This document shows positions 38,609-47,114 of a stretch of DNA of 64,000 nucleotides, piece after piece. The position numbers were made by a program, and so were the translations under genes. Positions within the stretch are counted from its first letter, which is position 1, and every line of letters begins with the position of its first letter. The notes under the pieces were generated by a model. It was not told the origin of the DNA. It ran no database searches and saw only the letters and a program-made list of their open reading frames with translations. The DNA is from Streptomyces sp. NBC_00572. GTDB lineage: Bacteria; Actinomycetota; Actinomycetes; Streptomycetales; Streptomycetaceae. Location of the stretch: contig NZ_JAPENX010000001.1 in the NCBI RefSeq assembly GCF_026341815.1, positions 4,588,001 to 4,652,000 on the forward strand. The letters run 5' to 3'.

Positions 38609-40531
38609 GTGGCCAACCCCGTCCCCCCGCGCGACCGGACCGACCAGCCCTGGCGCTCGGAAGGGGCACCGCCACCCCCGTCGCCGAAGAAGCGGATGCC
38701 GGGAGGCTGGGGCGGCCTCATCCTCACCGCGCTCGTCGTGTACCTGCTGGCCAACATCGTCCTGTCGTTCTTCAACGAGGGCGACGGGCCGACGATCTCC
38801 TACACCGAGTTCGACAAGCAGGTCGCCGCCGGGAACGTCACCAAGATCTACTCCAAGGGCGACGCGATCCAGGGGCAGCTGAAGAACAAGCAACCCGTCC
38901 CCGACGGCGACGGCGACTACACCAAGTTCACCACCCAGCGCCCCGCCTTCGCCGACGACGACCTGTGGGCGCAACTCACCAAGCAGAACGTCACCGTCAC
39001 CGCCGAACCGGTCGTCCAGGAACGCAGCTTCCTCGCCAACCTCCTCATCTCGCTCGCGCCGATGCTGCTGCTCGTCGTCCTGTGGGTGTTCATCGCCCGC
39101 CGGATGAGCTCCGGCATGGGCGGCGCCGGCGGCATGCTCGGCCGCAAGGCCCCGCCCAAACCCGTCGAGCTGGAGGCCGGCGCCAAACGCACCACCTTCG
39201 CCGACGTCGCAGGCATCGACGAGGTCGAGGGCGAGCTCAACGACGTCGTCGACTTCCTCAAGAACCCCGCCGCCTACCGCGAGATGGGTGCCAAGATGCC
39301 CCGCGGCGTACTCCTCGCCGGCCCGCCCGGCACCGGAAAGACCCTGCTCGCCCGCGCCGTCGCCGGCGAGGCCGGAGTGCCGTTCTTCTCCGCTTCCGCG
39401 TCCGAGTTCATCGAGATGATCGTGGGCGTCGGCGCCTCCCGGGTCCGCGAACTGTTCGCCGAGGCCCGCAAGGTCGCCCCCGCGATCATCTTCATCGACG
39501 AGATCGACACCATCGGCCGGGCCCGCGGCGGCGGCTCCGGCATGGGCGGCCACGACGAACGCGAGCAGACCCTCAACCAGATCCTCACCGAGATGGACGG
39601 CTTCACCGGCTCCGAAGGAGTCATCGTCCTCGCCGCCACCAACCGCGCCGACGTCCTCGACCCCGCCCTCACCCGGCCCGGCCGCTTCGACCGGATCGTG
39701 CACGTCAACCCGCCCGACCGAGGAGGCCGCGAAGCCATCCTCAAGATCCACACCCGGGAGATCCCGCTCGCCAAGGACGTCGACCTGCAGCACGTGGCCC
39801 GGACGACCCCGGGCATGACCGGCGCCGAACTCGCCAACCTCGCCAACGAGGCCGCCCTCCTCGCGGTCAAGCGCGAGCAGAAGGCCGTCACCCAGTCCGA
39901 CCTGTCCGACGCCCTGGAGAAGGTCCAGCTCGGCGCGGAACGCCCGCTCGTGATGCCAGCCGAGGAACGCCGCCGCACCGCCTACCACGAGAGCGGCCAC
40001 GCCCTCCTCGGCATGCTCCAGCCCGGCGCCGACCCGGTCCGCAAGATCACCATCGTGCCGCGCGGCCGCGCCCTCGGCGTCACCCTCTCCACCCCCGACT
40101 CCGACAAGTACGCCTACACCGAGGACTACCTGCGCGGCCGGATCATCGGCGCCCTCGGCGGCATGGCCGCCGAACAGGTCGTCTTCGGCGTGATCACCAC
40201 CGGCGCCGAGAGCGACCTCGAACAGGTCACCAACATCGCCCGGGGCATGGCCGGACGCTGGGGCATGAGCGAACGCGTCGGCCGCCTGACCGCCATCCCG
40301 AGCGACGCCCAGCAGGCGTACGGCCTCTCGGCGGCCCCCTCGACCCTCGACACCGTCGACGCGGAGATGCGCCGCATCGTCGACGAGTGCTACGAGAGCG
40401 CCGTACGCCAGCTCCGCGACCACCGCGACCAACTGGACGCACTGGCCGCCGCGCTCCTGGAGAACGAGACCCTGGAAGAAGCGGCCGCCTACCGCGCGGC
40501 GGGCATCACGCGCGCGGCCAAGGAGGACTGA
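38609..40531 (+). CDS. ftsH: FtsH-type ATP-dependent zinc metalloprotease
   Basis: A 640-residue membrane AAA protease that degrades misfolded membrane and some soluble proteins. A Pro-rich N-terminus precedes the first helix (about 33-55); the second is at 145-167. The AAA module has GPPGTGKT (about 237-244), IIFIDEIDTIGRARGGG and the second region of homology NRADVLDPALTRPGRFDR. The zinc site is HESGH (460-464). GAGGAG precedes the GTG. Streptomycetes usually have another ftsH beside folE, so this is probably the second copy. Confidence 0.93.
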   Translation: MANPVPPRDRTDQPWRSEGAPPPPSPKKRMPGGWGGLILTALVVYLLANIVLSFFNEGDGPTISYTEFDKQVAAGNVTKIYSKGDAIQGQLKNKQPVPDGDGDYTKFTTQRPAFADDDLWAQLTKQNVTVTAEPVVQERSFLANLLISLAPMLLLVVLWVFIARRMSSGMGGAGGMLGRKAPPKPVELEAGAKRTTFADVAGIDEVEGELNDVVDFLKNPAAYREMGAKMPRGVLLAGPPGTGKTLLARAVAGEAGVPFFSASASEFIEMIVGVGASRVRELFAEARKVAPAIIFIDEIDTIGRARGGGSGMGGHDEREQTLNQILTEMDGFTGSEGVIVLAATNRADVLDPALTRPGRFDRIVHVNPPDRGGREAILKIHTREIPLAKDVDLQHVARTTPGMTGAELANLANEAALLAVKREQKAVTQSDLSDALEKVQLGAERPLVMPAEERRRTAYHESGHALLGMLQPGADPVRKITIVPRGRALGVTLSTPDSDKYAYTEDYLRGRIIGALGGMAAEQVVFGVITTGAESDLEQVTNIARGMAGRWGMSERVGRLTAIPSDAQQAYGLSAAPSTLDTVDAEMRRIVDECYESAVRQLRDHRDQLDALAAALLENETLEEAAAYRAAGITRAAKED

Positions 40532-40550
40532 GCCCGCCGCACGCGGCGCT

Positions 40551-40650
40551 CCCGGGCCGGGCTTCCACGGCACCGCCCGGCGCAGACCTCCCGGGCCCCG
40601 CCTCCACGACACCACCCGGCGCAGGCCTCCTGAGCCGGGCTTCCGCGACG
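40551..40650. repeat. 39-bp tandem repeat at the 3' end of the methyltransferase gene
   Basis: Units begin at 40551, 40590 and 40629, the first two clearly homologous over 39 bp. The last runs into the real 3' end of the minus-strand gene (its TAG at 40655-40657), whose terminal sequence resembles the unit. Confidence 0.75.
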
Positions 40651-40654
40651 GCTT

Positions 40655-41380
40655 CTACGACACCCGGGCGATCACGTACCGGAACACGTTCGGCATCCAC
40701 ACCGTGCCGTCCGCGCGCACATGCGGGGCGAGCGCCTCCTCGATCTCCTTCTCCACCTGGGAGAGCTCCGTCGCCCGTACGGCCTCGTCGAACGCGCCCG
40801 TCGACAGCAGGCCCCGCACCGCGCTGCCCTCGTTCGCGTACCCGAAGGGGCAGGCCACCCGCCCCGAACCGGCCGGCCGCAGCCCCGCCCCCGCCACCAG
40901 CCCGTCCAGATCCGTCCGGAGGCCCGGCCGACGGTCCGCGAGTCGCTCCGCGACCCGCAGCACCGGCTCCGTGGCACACCGCTCCGGCGGCCCCCATCCG
41001 GCGAGCACGACCGTCGTCCCCGGTTGGGCCGTACGAGTGAGCGCCGCCAGCTCCGGCAGCAGCGCGTCCGTCGTGTGGAAGGCCGTGATCACGTCGTACG
41101 AGGCACCCTCCACGGGCTCCTCCGTGACCGGCACGTCCTCGGGGAGCCGCTCCCTGGCCAGCTCCACGCGCGCGTGGTCCCGGTCCACGCCTGCCACCCG
41201 GGCGCCTCGCGCCGCCGCCATGAGAAGCGCCAGGCCGGAGCCGCAGCGGAGGCCCAGAACCCGGGTCCCGGTGCCCACACCGAGGCGGTCGTACACCGCC
41301 TCGTAGAGCGGGACGAGCATCCGTTCCTGGATCTCGGCCCAGTCACGCGCGGGGTGGTGCGGGACGAGCGTAGGTGTCAT
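40655..41380 (-). CDS. Class I SAM-dependent methyltransferase
   Basis: A 241-residue Rossmann-fold methyltransferase. RVLGLRCGSGLALLMAAARG is motif I, VAGVDRDHARVELARERL motif II, and YDVITAFHTTDAL motif III. The C-terminal half resembles ubiquinone/sugar-type small-molecule methyltransferases; the substrate is unknown. ATG at 41380 is taken as the start; a TTG at 41413 would add 11 residues. It is divergent from the SprT-like gene and convergent with ftsH. Confidence 0.8.
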   Translation of the reverse strand: MTPTLVPHHPARDWAEIQERMLVPLYEAVYDRLGVGTGTRVLGLRCGSGLALLMAAARGARVAGVDRDHARVELARERLPEDVPVTEEPVEGASYDVITAFHTTDALLPELAALTRTAQPGTTVVLAGWGPPERCATEPVLRVAERLADRRPGLRTDLDGLVAGAGLRPAGSGRVACPFGYANEGSAVRGLLSTGAFDEAVRATELSQVEKEIEEALAPHVRADGTVWMPNVFRYVIARVS

Positions 41381-41763
41381 GGAAAAGTGCCCCAATCCGT
41401 GCTCGGACGACAACCCCCCGTAGTCAGGGAACTGCGCATCCCGGGCCGCGTCCAGTGCTCGCGCCGCACCGATTCGCCCGGGGGAGGGGTGCGTGGGCGA
41501 GCGGGCGCGCCGACCCGGTAATGTCCCTGCAACACTTCCCGGTCCGAACGGGGAGCCGTTCCCCCAGAGGCGCGCGCACGACGCATACGCGCCGGGGCGT
41601 ATGCGCCACTACGCACCAGCTTGACGTCCCCTGCGTGACTTCTCCGCAGATCGGCGCACTGGGCCCTCGTCACGACACATCAACGGCAACTGACGGGTAC
41701 GTGCAAAATATTTGGGATGCCCCGGAATGGAACCCGGGGGCACTTCGGCTCGTTGTACGCGAC
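41381..41763. other. 383-bp divergent intergenic region
   Basis: No gene. A perfect 8-bp hairpin with a 6-base loop (GCATACGC 41583-41590 with GCGTATGC 41597-41604) lies roughly in the centre. An AT-rich patch at 41704-41714 and an ECF-type promoter match (41729-41754) lie before the SprT-like gene. Confidence 0.5.
41729..41754 (+). promoter_or_regulatory. ECF-type (SigR/SigE-like) promoter before the SprT-like gene
   Basis: GGAAC (41729-41733), exactly 18 bases, then GTT (41752-41754, followed by GTA). This is one base from the SigR consensus GGAAT-N18-GTT and also compatible with a GGAAC-type ECF promoter. Transcription would start close to the GTG at 41764, giving a leaderless message. 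Confidence 0.4.
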
Positions 41764-42357
41764 GTGAGCACGACACCACCTGTTCTCGCCGCAGAGCTGG
41801 CACAGGCGTGGGCCGACATTCAGCGGCACCACCCCGAGCTGCCCGATCTTGCCGCGCCCGAGTCCCTGATCGGAGAGTCCTCGTCCGCCTGCGGCGCCGA
41901 GCTCTCCTTCGAACGACTGCTCCACGAGGCAGTCCACGGCATCGCCGCCGCCCGGGGTGTCCGCGACACCTCCCGAGCCGGCCGCTACCACAACCGCAGA
42001 TTCCTCGCGATCGCCGAGGAGATGGGCCTCGACCACCCCGAGGAGCCACACGCCAGCAGCGGCTTCTCCCTGGTCACGCTCAACCCCGAGGCGCGGCGGC
42101 GCTACCGCCCCACCATCGAGCGGCTCCAGCGCGCCCTCAAGGCCCACACGGTCGCCACCGCGGCCGACACCAAGCGCTCCTTCCGCGGACCGGCCGCCCG
42201 GCACGGCTCCTCGGGCGGCGGCGTCCGCGTCAAGGCCGTCTGCGACTGCGGACGCAACGTACGCGTGGTGCCATCGGTCCTCGCTCAGGCCCCGATCGTC
42301 TGCGGCGGCTGCGGCAAGCCCTTCCGCATCCCGGAGACCGTGGGCGCCGCGAGCTGA
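41764..42357 (+). CDS. SprT-like zinc metalloprotein with C-terminal zinc ribbon
   Basis: A 197-residue protein. RLLHEAVHGIAAARG (His54, Glu55, His58) and GRYHNRRF (His76) form the HExxH plus third-histidine site of SprT/Spartan-like zinc metalloproteins. The C-terminus has CDCGRNVRVV and IVCGGCGKPF, a four-cysteine zinc ribbon also typical of SprT. SprT-like proteases act on DNA-protein crosslinks in eukaryotes; the bacterial role is unclear. There is no ribosome-binding site. It precedes rpsP on the same strand with 155 bases between. Confidence 0.75.
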   Translation: MSTTPPVLAAELAQAWADIQRHHPELPDLAAPESLIGESSSACGAELSFERLLHEAVHGIAAARGVRDTSRAGRYHNRRFLAIAEEMGLDHPEEPHASSGFSLVTLNPEARRRYRPTIERLQRALKAHTVATAADTKRSFRGPAARHGSSGGGVRVKAVCDCGRNVRVVPSVLAQAPIVCGGCGKPFRIPETVGAAS

Positions 42358-42512
42358 CCTCGCGGTGTGTGGCACAATGGCTAGCTGTACTCGACAGTCG
42401 CACAGGACCCCTCTCTCCTCCGGCTGACGCGTCCATCGGGCATCCGAGTACCGCAACCCCACGTGGCATCTCAAAGTGCCCAACCACGTCAAGACCAGGA
42501 GACACCACTCCA

Positions 42513-42956
42513 GTGGCAGTCAAGATCAAGCTCAAGCGCCTCGGCAAGATCCGCCAGCCCCACTACCGCATCGTCGTCGCCGACTCCCGCACCCGTCGGG
42601 ATGGTCGCGCGATCGAGGAGATCGGCCTCTACCACCCGACGTACAACCCGTCGCGTATCGAGGTCGACTCCGAGCGTGCGCAGTACTGGCTGTCCGTCGG
42701 CGCCCAGCCGACCGAGCCGGTTCTCGCCATCCTGAAGCTCACCGGCGACTGGCAGAAGGCCAAGGGCCTCCCGGCCCCCGAGAAGGCCCTGCTCGTCCCG
42801 GCGACCAAGGAAGCCAAGCGCGCCTCGTTCGACGAGTTCGCGAAGGCCCTCGAGGGCGACGAGGCCAAGGGTGAGGCCATCACCCCGAAGGCCAAGAAGG
42901 CCGACAAGAAGGCGGACGAGGCCGAGGCCGCGTCCACCGAGTCGACCGAGGCCTGA
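42513..42956 (+). CDS. rpsP: 30S ribosomal protein S16
   Basis: A 147-residue S16. The core is VAVKIKLKRLGKIRQPHYRI, RDGRAIEEIGLYHP and ERAQYWLSVGAQPTEPV. As in other actinobacteria it has an extra Ala/Lys/Glu-rich tail (about residues 100-147), longer than the roughly 80-residue E. coli protein. The GTG follows AGGAGA about ten bases upstream. It is first gene of rpsP-khpA-rimM-trmD, with khpA two bases later. Confidence 0.97.
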   Translation: MAVKIKLKRLGKIRQPHYRIVVADSRTRRDGRAIEEIGLYHPTYNPSRIEVDSERAQYWLSVGAQPTEPVLAILKLTGDWQKAKGLPAPEKALLVPATKEAKRASFDEFAKALEGDEAKGEAITPKAKKADKKADEAEAASTESTEA

Positions 42957-42958
42957 TC

Positions 42959-43198
42959 ATGCTCGAGGAGGCTCTCGAGCACCTCGTGAAGGGCATCGTC
43001 GACAACCCCGACGACGTGCAGGTCGCCTCGCGCACCCTGCGCCGTGGCCGCGTGCTGGAGGTCCGGGTCCACCCCGACGACCTCGGCAAGGTGATCGGCC
43101 GCAACGGCCGCACCGCGCGTGCGCTGCGAACCGTCGTGGGCGCCATCGGCGGCCGTGGCATCCGGGTCGACCTCGTCGACGTGGACCAGGTCCGCTGA
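42959..43198 (+). CDS. khpA: KH-domain RNA-binding protein KhpA
   Basis: A 79-residue single KH-domain protein. LEEALEHLVKGIVDNPDDV begins it and the KH loop is GKVIGRNGRTARALR (GRNG as the GxxG motif). KhpA proteins bind RNA, often with KhpB, and affect cell division and growth in firmicutes. It is embedded between rpsP and rimM as in most Gram-positive genomes. Confidence 0.93.
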   Translation: MLEEALEHLVKGIVDNPDDVQVASRTLRRGRVLEVRVHPDDLGKVIGRNGRTARALRTVVGAIGGRGIRVDLVDVDQVR

Positions 43199-43231
43199 GC
43201 AGGCCGGCAGCATCACCTTAGTTGTGCCGGC

Positions 43232-43269
43232 ACGGGCCGGGGAGGGCTTACGAGCCCACCCCGGCCCGT
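43232..43269 (+). terminator. Terminator-like hairpin between khpA and rimM
   Basis: ACGGGCCGGGG-A-GGGCT pairs with AGCCC-A-CCCCGGCCCGT (11 and 5 bp separated by one A-A mismatch, 4-base loop), followed by T-rich TTGTCGTTTG. It would partly end rpsP-khpA transcription, so rimM-trmD may be expressed at a lower level or from its own promoter. Confidence 0.75.
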
Positions 43270-43313
43270 TGTCGTTTGTGTCGTACGAGCGTGTGACAGG
43301 AGAGTGTGGAGCA

Positions 43314-43907
43314 GTGCAGTTGGTAGTCGCGCGGATCGGCCGCGCCCACGGGATCAAGGGCGAGGTCACCGTCGAGGTGCGCACGGACGAGCCCGAACTC
43401 AGGCTCGGCCCCGGTGCCGTACTGCTCACCGACCCGGCCTCCGCCGGGCCGCTGACCATCGAGACCGGCCGGGTGCACAGCGGCCGGCTGTTGCTGCGCT
43501 TCGAGGGCGTCCGCGACCGCAACGGCGCCGAAGCCCTGCGCAACATCCTCCTCATCGCCGAGGTCGACCCCACGGAGATGCCCGAGGAGGAGGACGAGTA
43601 CTACGACCACCAGCTCATGGACCTGGACGTCGTCCTCGCCGACGGCACCGAGATCGGCCGCATCACCGAGATCTCCCACCTGCCGTCCCAGGACCTCTTC
43701 ATCGTCGAGTGTCCCGACGGCACCGAGCTGATGATCCCGTTCGTCGAGTCGATCGTCACCGAGATCGACCTGGAGGAGCAGCGGGCCGTCATCGACCCGC
43801 CGCCCGGCCTGATCGACGACCGCGCCGAGATCGTCTCCTCCCGCGAGGACTCCGACGAAGAGTCCGCCGAGGAGTCCGCCGAGAAGCCCGGCGAGGCGAA
43901 GGCATGA
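43314..43907 (+). CDS. rimM: Ribosome maturation factor RimM
   Basis: A 197-residue RimM that helps 30S head assembly and binds S19. The N-terminal barrel has VVARIGRAHGIKGEVTVE; the PRC-barrel part has YYDHQLMDLDVVLADGTEIG and MIPFVESIV. A Ser/Glu-rich tail (SREDSDEESAEESAEKPG) is an actinobacterial addition. GTG at 43314 has AGGAG upstream; an in-frame GTG at 43293 is possible. It overlaps trmD by four bases. Confidence 0.95.
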   Translation: MQLVVARIGRAHGIKGEVTVEVRTDEPELRLGPGAVLLTDPASAGPLTIETGRVHSGRLLLRFEGVRDRNGAEALRNILLIAEVDPTEMPEEEDEYYDHQLMDLDVVLADGTEIGRITEISHLPSQDLFIVECPDGTELMIPFVESIVTEIDLEEQRAVIDPPPGLIDDRAEIVSSREDSDEESAEESAEKPGEAKA

Positions 43908-44725
43908 GGCTCGACGTCGTCACGATCTTCCCCGAGTACCTCGAACCGCTGAACGTCTCCCTCGTCGGCAAGGCACGCGCCCGCGGACAGCTCGACGTCC
44001 ACGTCCACGACCTGCGGGACTGGACGTACGACCGGCACAACACGGTCGACGACACCCCGTACGGCGGCGGCCCCGGCATGGTCATGAAGACCGACCCCTG
44101 GGGCGACGCGCTCGACCAGACGCTCGCCGACGGCTACGAGGGCGGCGCCCACGGCCCCGTCCTCGTCGTCCCCACCCCCAGCGGCCGCCCCTTCACCCAG
44201 GAGCTGGCCGTCGAGCTGTCCGAGCGGCCCTGGCTGATCTTCACCCCGGCCCGCTACGAGGGCATCGACCGTCGCGTCATGGACGAGTACGCGACCCGGA
44301 TGCCCGTCTACGAGGTCTCCATCGGCGACTACGTCCTGGCCGGCGGCGAGGCCGCCGTCCTCGTCGTCACCGAGGCCGTCGCCCGCCTCCTGCCCGGCGT
44401 CCTCGGCAACGCCGAGTCCCACCGGGACGACTCCTTCGCCCCCGGCGCCATGGCCAACCTCCTGGAAGGCCCCGTCTACACCAAGCCCCCCGAGTGGCGC
44501 GGCCGGGGCATCCCCGACGTCCTCCTCAGCGGGCACCACGGCAAGATCGCCCGCTGGCGACGCGACGAGGCCTTCCGGCGCACCGCCGTCAACCGGCCGG
44601 ATCTCATCGAACGCTGTGACCCGGCCGCCTTCGACAAGAAGGACCGCGAGATCCTCTCCATGATGGGGTGGGCGCCCGAGCCCGGCGGCCGATTTTGGCG
44701 CAGGGTCGACGGCGTGGAAGAATAG
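43904..44725 (+). CDS. trmD: tRNA (guanine37-N1)-methyltransferase
   Basis: A 273-residue SPOUT-class enzyme that methylates G37 of tRNAs and prevents frameshifting. MRLDVVTIFPEYLEP is the family start. TVDDTPYGGGPGMVM, PARYEGIDRRVMDEY and EVSIGDYVLAGGEAAVLV form the trefoil knot and SAM site. ATG overlaps the rimM stop. rplS follows 132 bases later behind a structured leader. Confidence 0.97.
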   Translation: MRLDVVTIFPEYLEPLNVSLVGKARARGQLDVHVHDLRDWTYDRHNTVDDTPYGGGPGMVMKTDPWGDALDQTLADGYEGGAHGPVLVVPTPSGRPFTQELAVELSERPWLIFTPARYEGIDRRVMDEYATRMPVYEVSIGDYVLAGGEAAVLVVTEAVARLLPGVLGNAESHRDDSFAPGAMANLLEGPVYTKPPEWRGRGIPDVLLSGHHGKIARWRRDEAFRRTAVNRPDLIERCDPAAFDKKDREILSMMGWAPEPGGRFWRRVDGVEE

Positions 44726-44731
44726 GCCGCT

Positions 44732-44841
44732 GTCGTCCGTCCGGCGCACGCCCCTGCCACAGGGGGAACGATGCCGCCAGAAACGGACGACGCTCCGAAA
44801 CATCATCTTCGAACGCACCGCTGATGACCTGTGGCATCAGC
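44732..44841 (+). promoter_or_regulatory. Structured leader of rplS
   Basis: Two stems precede rplS. A long-range 9-bp helix (GTCGTCCGT 44732-44740 with ACGGACGAC 44783-44791) encloses a 5-bp hairpin (CCCCT/AGGGG 44751-44765). A 7-bp hairpin (GCTGATG 44820-44826 with CATCAGC 44835-44841) ends one or two bases before the ribosome-binding site. The form fits a ribosomal-protein autoregulatory leader. Confidence 0.5.
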
Positions 44842-44857
44842 GAGGAAAGAGACCTCC

Positions 44858-45208
44858 ATGGCCTCCCTGCTCGACCAGGTCAACGCGGGTTCGCTCCGCT
44901 CGGACCTCCCCGCCTTCCGCCCCGGCGACACCGTGAACGTCCACGTGCGCGTCATCGAAGGCAGCCGCTCGCGTATCCAGCAGTTCAAGGGCGTCGTCAT
45001 CCGCCGCCAGGGTTCGGGCGTCAGCGAGACCTTCACGGTCCGCAAGGTCTCGTTCTCCGTCGGCGTCGAGCGCACCTTCCCGGTGAACAGCCCGATCTTC
45101 GAGAAGATCGAGCTCGTGACCCGCGGTGACGTCCGTCGCGCCAAGCTCTACTACCTGCGTGAGCTGCGCGGCAAGGCCGCCAAGATCAAGGAGAAGCGCG
45201 ACCGCTGA
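44858..45208 (+). CDS. rplS: 50S ribosomal protein L19
   Basis: A 116-residue L19, of normal length, at the 30S-50S interface. Features: DLPAFRPGDTVNVHVRVIEG, RIQQFKGVVIRRQGSGVSET, VGVERTFPVNSPIFEKIE and KLYYLRELRGKAAKIKE. The ATG at 44858 is chosen by GAGGAAAGAG nine bases upstream and by the family N-terminus; an in-frame GTG at 44831 would run through the leader hairpin. Confidence 0.97.
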   Translation: MASLLDQVNAGSLRSDLPAFRPGDTVNVHVRVIEGSRSRIQQFKGVVIRRQGSGVSETFTVRKVSFSVGVERTFPVNSPIFEKIELVTRGDVRRAKLYYLRELRGKAAKIKEKRDR

Positions 45209-45277
45209 GCTTCGGCTCCCGGCACGCTCCACGCTTCCGAGCCCTCGCACAGGCAGTCCGGATAGGCTCTGCCACCG

Positions 45278-46126
45278 ATGGACACCGAAGCACAGCACAC
45301 GGAGCGCGACCCCTCTTCCGACACGGAGGACGGGTCGCGCTCCGCGCGCGTTTCCGAGGACGCGAGAAGTACGGGGAGCACCCCCGAGGACGCGAGGAGC
45401 ACGCCCGAGGGTGAGAGCGATTCGCCCGCGGACGTGAGGAGTGCGCCCTCCTGGCGGCGCACGGCCCTCGTGGGCGGCGCCTGCGTGGCGTTCATGCTGC
45501 TCCTGAGCCACTTCGTCATGCAGCCCTTCCTGATCCCCAGCGGCTCCATGGAACCGACCCTGCAGGTCGGCGACCGGATCCTGGTCGACAAGCTGGCGTA
45601 CCGTTTCGGCAGCGAGCCGGGCCGGGGCGACGTCGTCGTCTTCGACGGCACCGGATCCTTCGTACGGGAACAGCCGAAGGACAATCCCGTCACCGGGCTC
45701 CTGCACGACGGCGCGGCCGCCCTCGGGCTGGCCGAACCCGACGAGACCGACTTCGTGAAGCGGGTCGTCGGCATCGGCGGCGACCGGGTGGTCTGCTGCG
45801 ACAAGGACGGCCGGCTCACCGTCAACGGCGTCTCCGCCCGGGAGCGGTACCTGATGCCCGGCGACCAGCCCTCCAGCGTGCCCTTCGACATCGTCGTCCC
45901 GCAGGACAAGCTCTGGGTCATGGGCGACCACCGCAGCCAGTCCAGCGACTCCCGCGACCATCTCGGCAGCCCCGGCGGCGGCATGGTCCCCGTCGACAAG
46001 GTCGTCGGACGCGCCGACTGGATCGTCTGGCCCTTCGGCCGCTGGTCCACGGTCCAGGAGACCGACGCCTTCGACGCCGTACCGGCCGCGCCGGCCGCCG
46101 GACACGGGGCGGGGCCCCATGGGTAG
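45278..46126 (+). CDS. sipW: Type I signal peptidase (SipW-like, single N-terminal anchor)
   Basis: A 282-residue signal peptidase. A hydrophilic N-terminus with degenerate EDARST repeats (about 27-45) precedes one membrane helix (about 62-82). Catalytic Ser90 is in PSGSMEPT and Lys161 in FVKRVVGIGGDR; MGDHRSQSSDSRDH is box E. There is no C-terminal helix, unlike the next three genes, which matches S. lividans SipW. It removes signal peptides of exported proteins on the outer membrane face. It overlaps the next gene by eight bases. Confidence 0.92.
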   Translation: MDTEAQHTERDPSSDTEDGSRSARVSEDARSTGSTPEDARSTPEGESDSPADVRSAPSWRRTALVGGACVAFMLLLSHFVMQPFLIPSGSMEPTLQVGDRILVDKLAYRFGSEPGRGDVVVFDGTGSFVREQPKDNPVTGLLHDGAAALGLAEPDETDFVKRVVGIGGDRVVCCDKDGRLTVNGVSARERYLMPGDQPSSVPFDIVVPQDKLWVMGDHRSQSSDSRDHLGSPGGGMVPVDKVVGRADWIVWPFGRWSTVQETDAFDAVPAAPAAGHGAGPHG

Positions 46127-47114
46127 CCGGGGACGGCCGCCCGGCGGCACCGGACGCGCCTCCGCCCAGGGACCCGGCGAGGCCGCACCGCTGCCCGGCC
46201 GGGCCGAGCGGCGCAGAATCGCCCGCAAGGTCAAACGGCGCAGGCAGCGCTCCGCGATCCGCGAGATCCCCATCCTGGTCACGGTGGCGGTCCTCATCGC
46301 GCTCGTACTGAAGACCTTCCTGGTCCAGGCGTTCGTGATCCCGTCCGGCTCCATGGAACAGACGATCCGGATCTCCGACCGGGTCCTCGTCGACAAGCTG
46401 ACGCCCTGGTTCGGCTCCCGGCCGCAGCGCGGCGACGTCGTCGTCTTCAAGGACCCCGGCAACTGGCTCCAGCAGGAGGCCGCGCCGGCCGACGACGACC
46501 CCGTCGGCATCAAGCAGGCCAAGCAGTTCCTCACCTTCATCGGCCTGCTGCCCTCCGCCGACGACCGCGACCTCATCAAGCGGGTCGTCGCCGTCGGGGG
46601 CGACACCGTCCGCTGCTGCGGCAAGGACGGGCGGATCACCGTCAACGGCGTACCCCTGAACGAGCCGTACCTGCACCCGGGGAACCAGCCGTCCACCATC
46701 CCCTTCGAGGTGAAGGTCCCGCAGGGCCGGATCTTCGTCCTCGGCGACCACCGCTCCGACTCGGCCGACTCCCGCTTCCACCTCGACGAGAAGGACCACG
46801 GAACCGTCTCCGAGGAGCAGGTCGTGGGGCGGGCCGTGGTGATCGCCTGGCCCATCGGACACTGGCGAGGCCTGGAGGAACGGGAGACCTTCGCCGCCGT
46901 GCCGGACACCAGTACGAGTTCCGACTCCGCGCTCGGTCTGTCGCATAGTGTGTCCCAGCGGAATCTGAACGGATTCCCCGGGCTCCCGACCCCTGCGGAA
47001 CTTCTGCTCGTTATGGGAGTGGTGGGCCTGTCCCTGTTCCGGGGCAGGCGATCGCACGGACTGAGGAGTGGATGTGGGGGATTTGGCCGTCGGCGCACGA
47101 TCCGGACACGATGA
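46119..47114 (+). CDS. sipX: Type I signal peptidase (SipX-like)
   Basis: A 331-residue signal peptidase. A very basic segment (RRRIARKVKRRRQRS) comes before the first helix (about 50-72). Ser78 (PSGSMEQT) and Lys154 (LIKRVVAVGGD) form the dyad, with GDHRSDSADSRFH as the last box. A second hydrophobic stretch (LLLVMGVVGLSLF, about 296-308) anchors the C-terminus. It is in the four-gene cluster and overlaps both neighbours. Confidence 0.92.
   Translation: MGSRGRPPGGTGRASAQGPGEAAPLPGRAERRRIARKVKRRRQRSAIREIPILVTVAVLIALVLKTFLVQAFVIPSGSMEQTIRISDRVLVDKLTPWFGSRPQRGDVVVFKDPGNWLQQEAAPADDDPVGIKQAKQFLTFIGLLPSADDRDLIKRVVAVGGDTVRCCGKDGRITVNGVPLNEPYLHPGNQPSTIPFEVKVPQGRIFVLGDHRSDSADSRFHLDEKDHGTVSEEQVVGRAVVIAWPIGHWRGLEERETFAAVPDTSTSSDSALGLSHSVSQRNLNGFPGLPTPAELLLVMGVVGLSLFRGRRSHGLRSGCGGFGRRRTIRTR

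Noticed and set aside
36587..40615. Open frame of over 1300 codons on the minus strand opposite ffh and ftsH.
   Set aside because: It spans two clear genes and the terminator between them and has no recognisable domain; an artefact of high GC.
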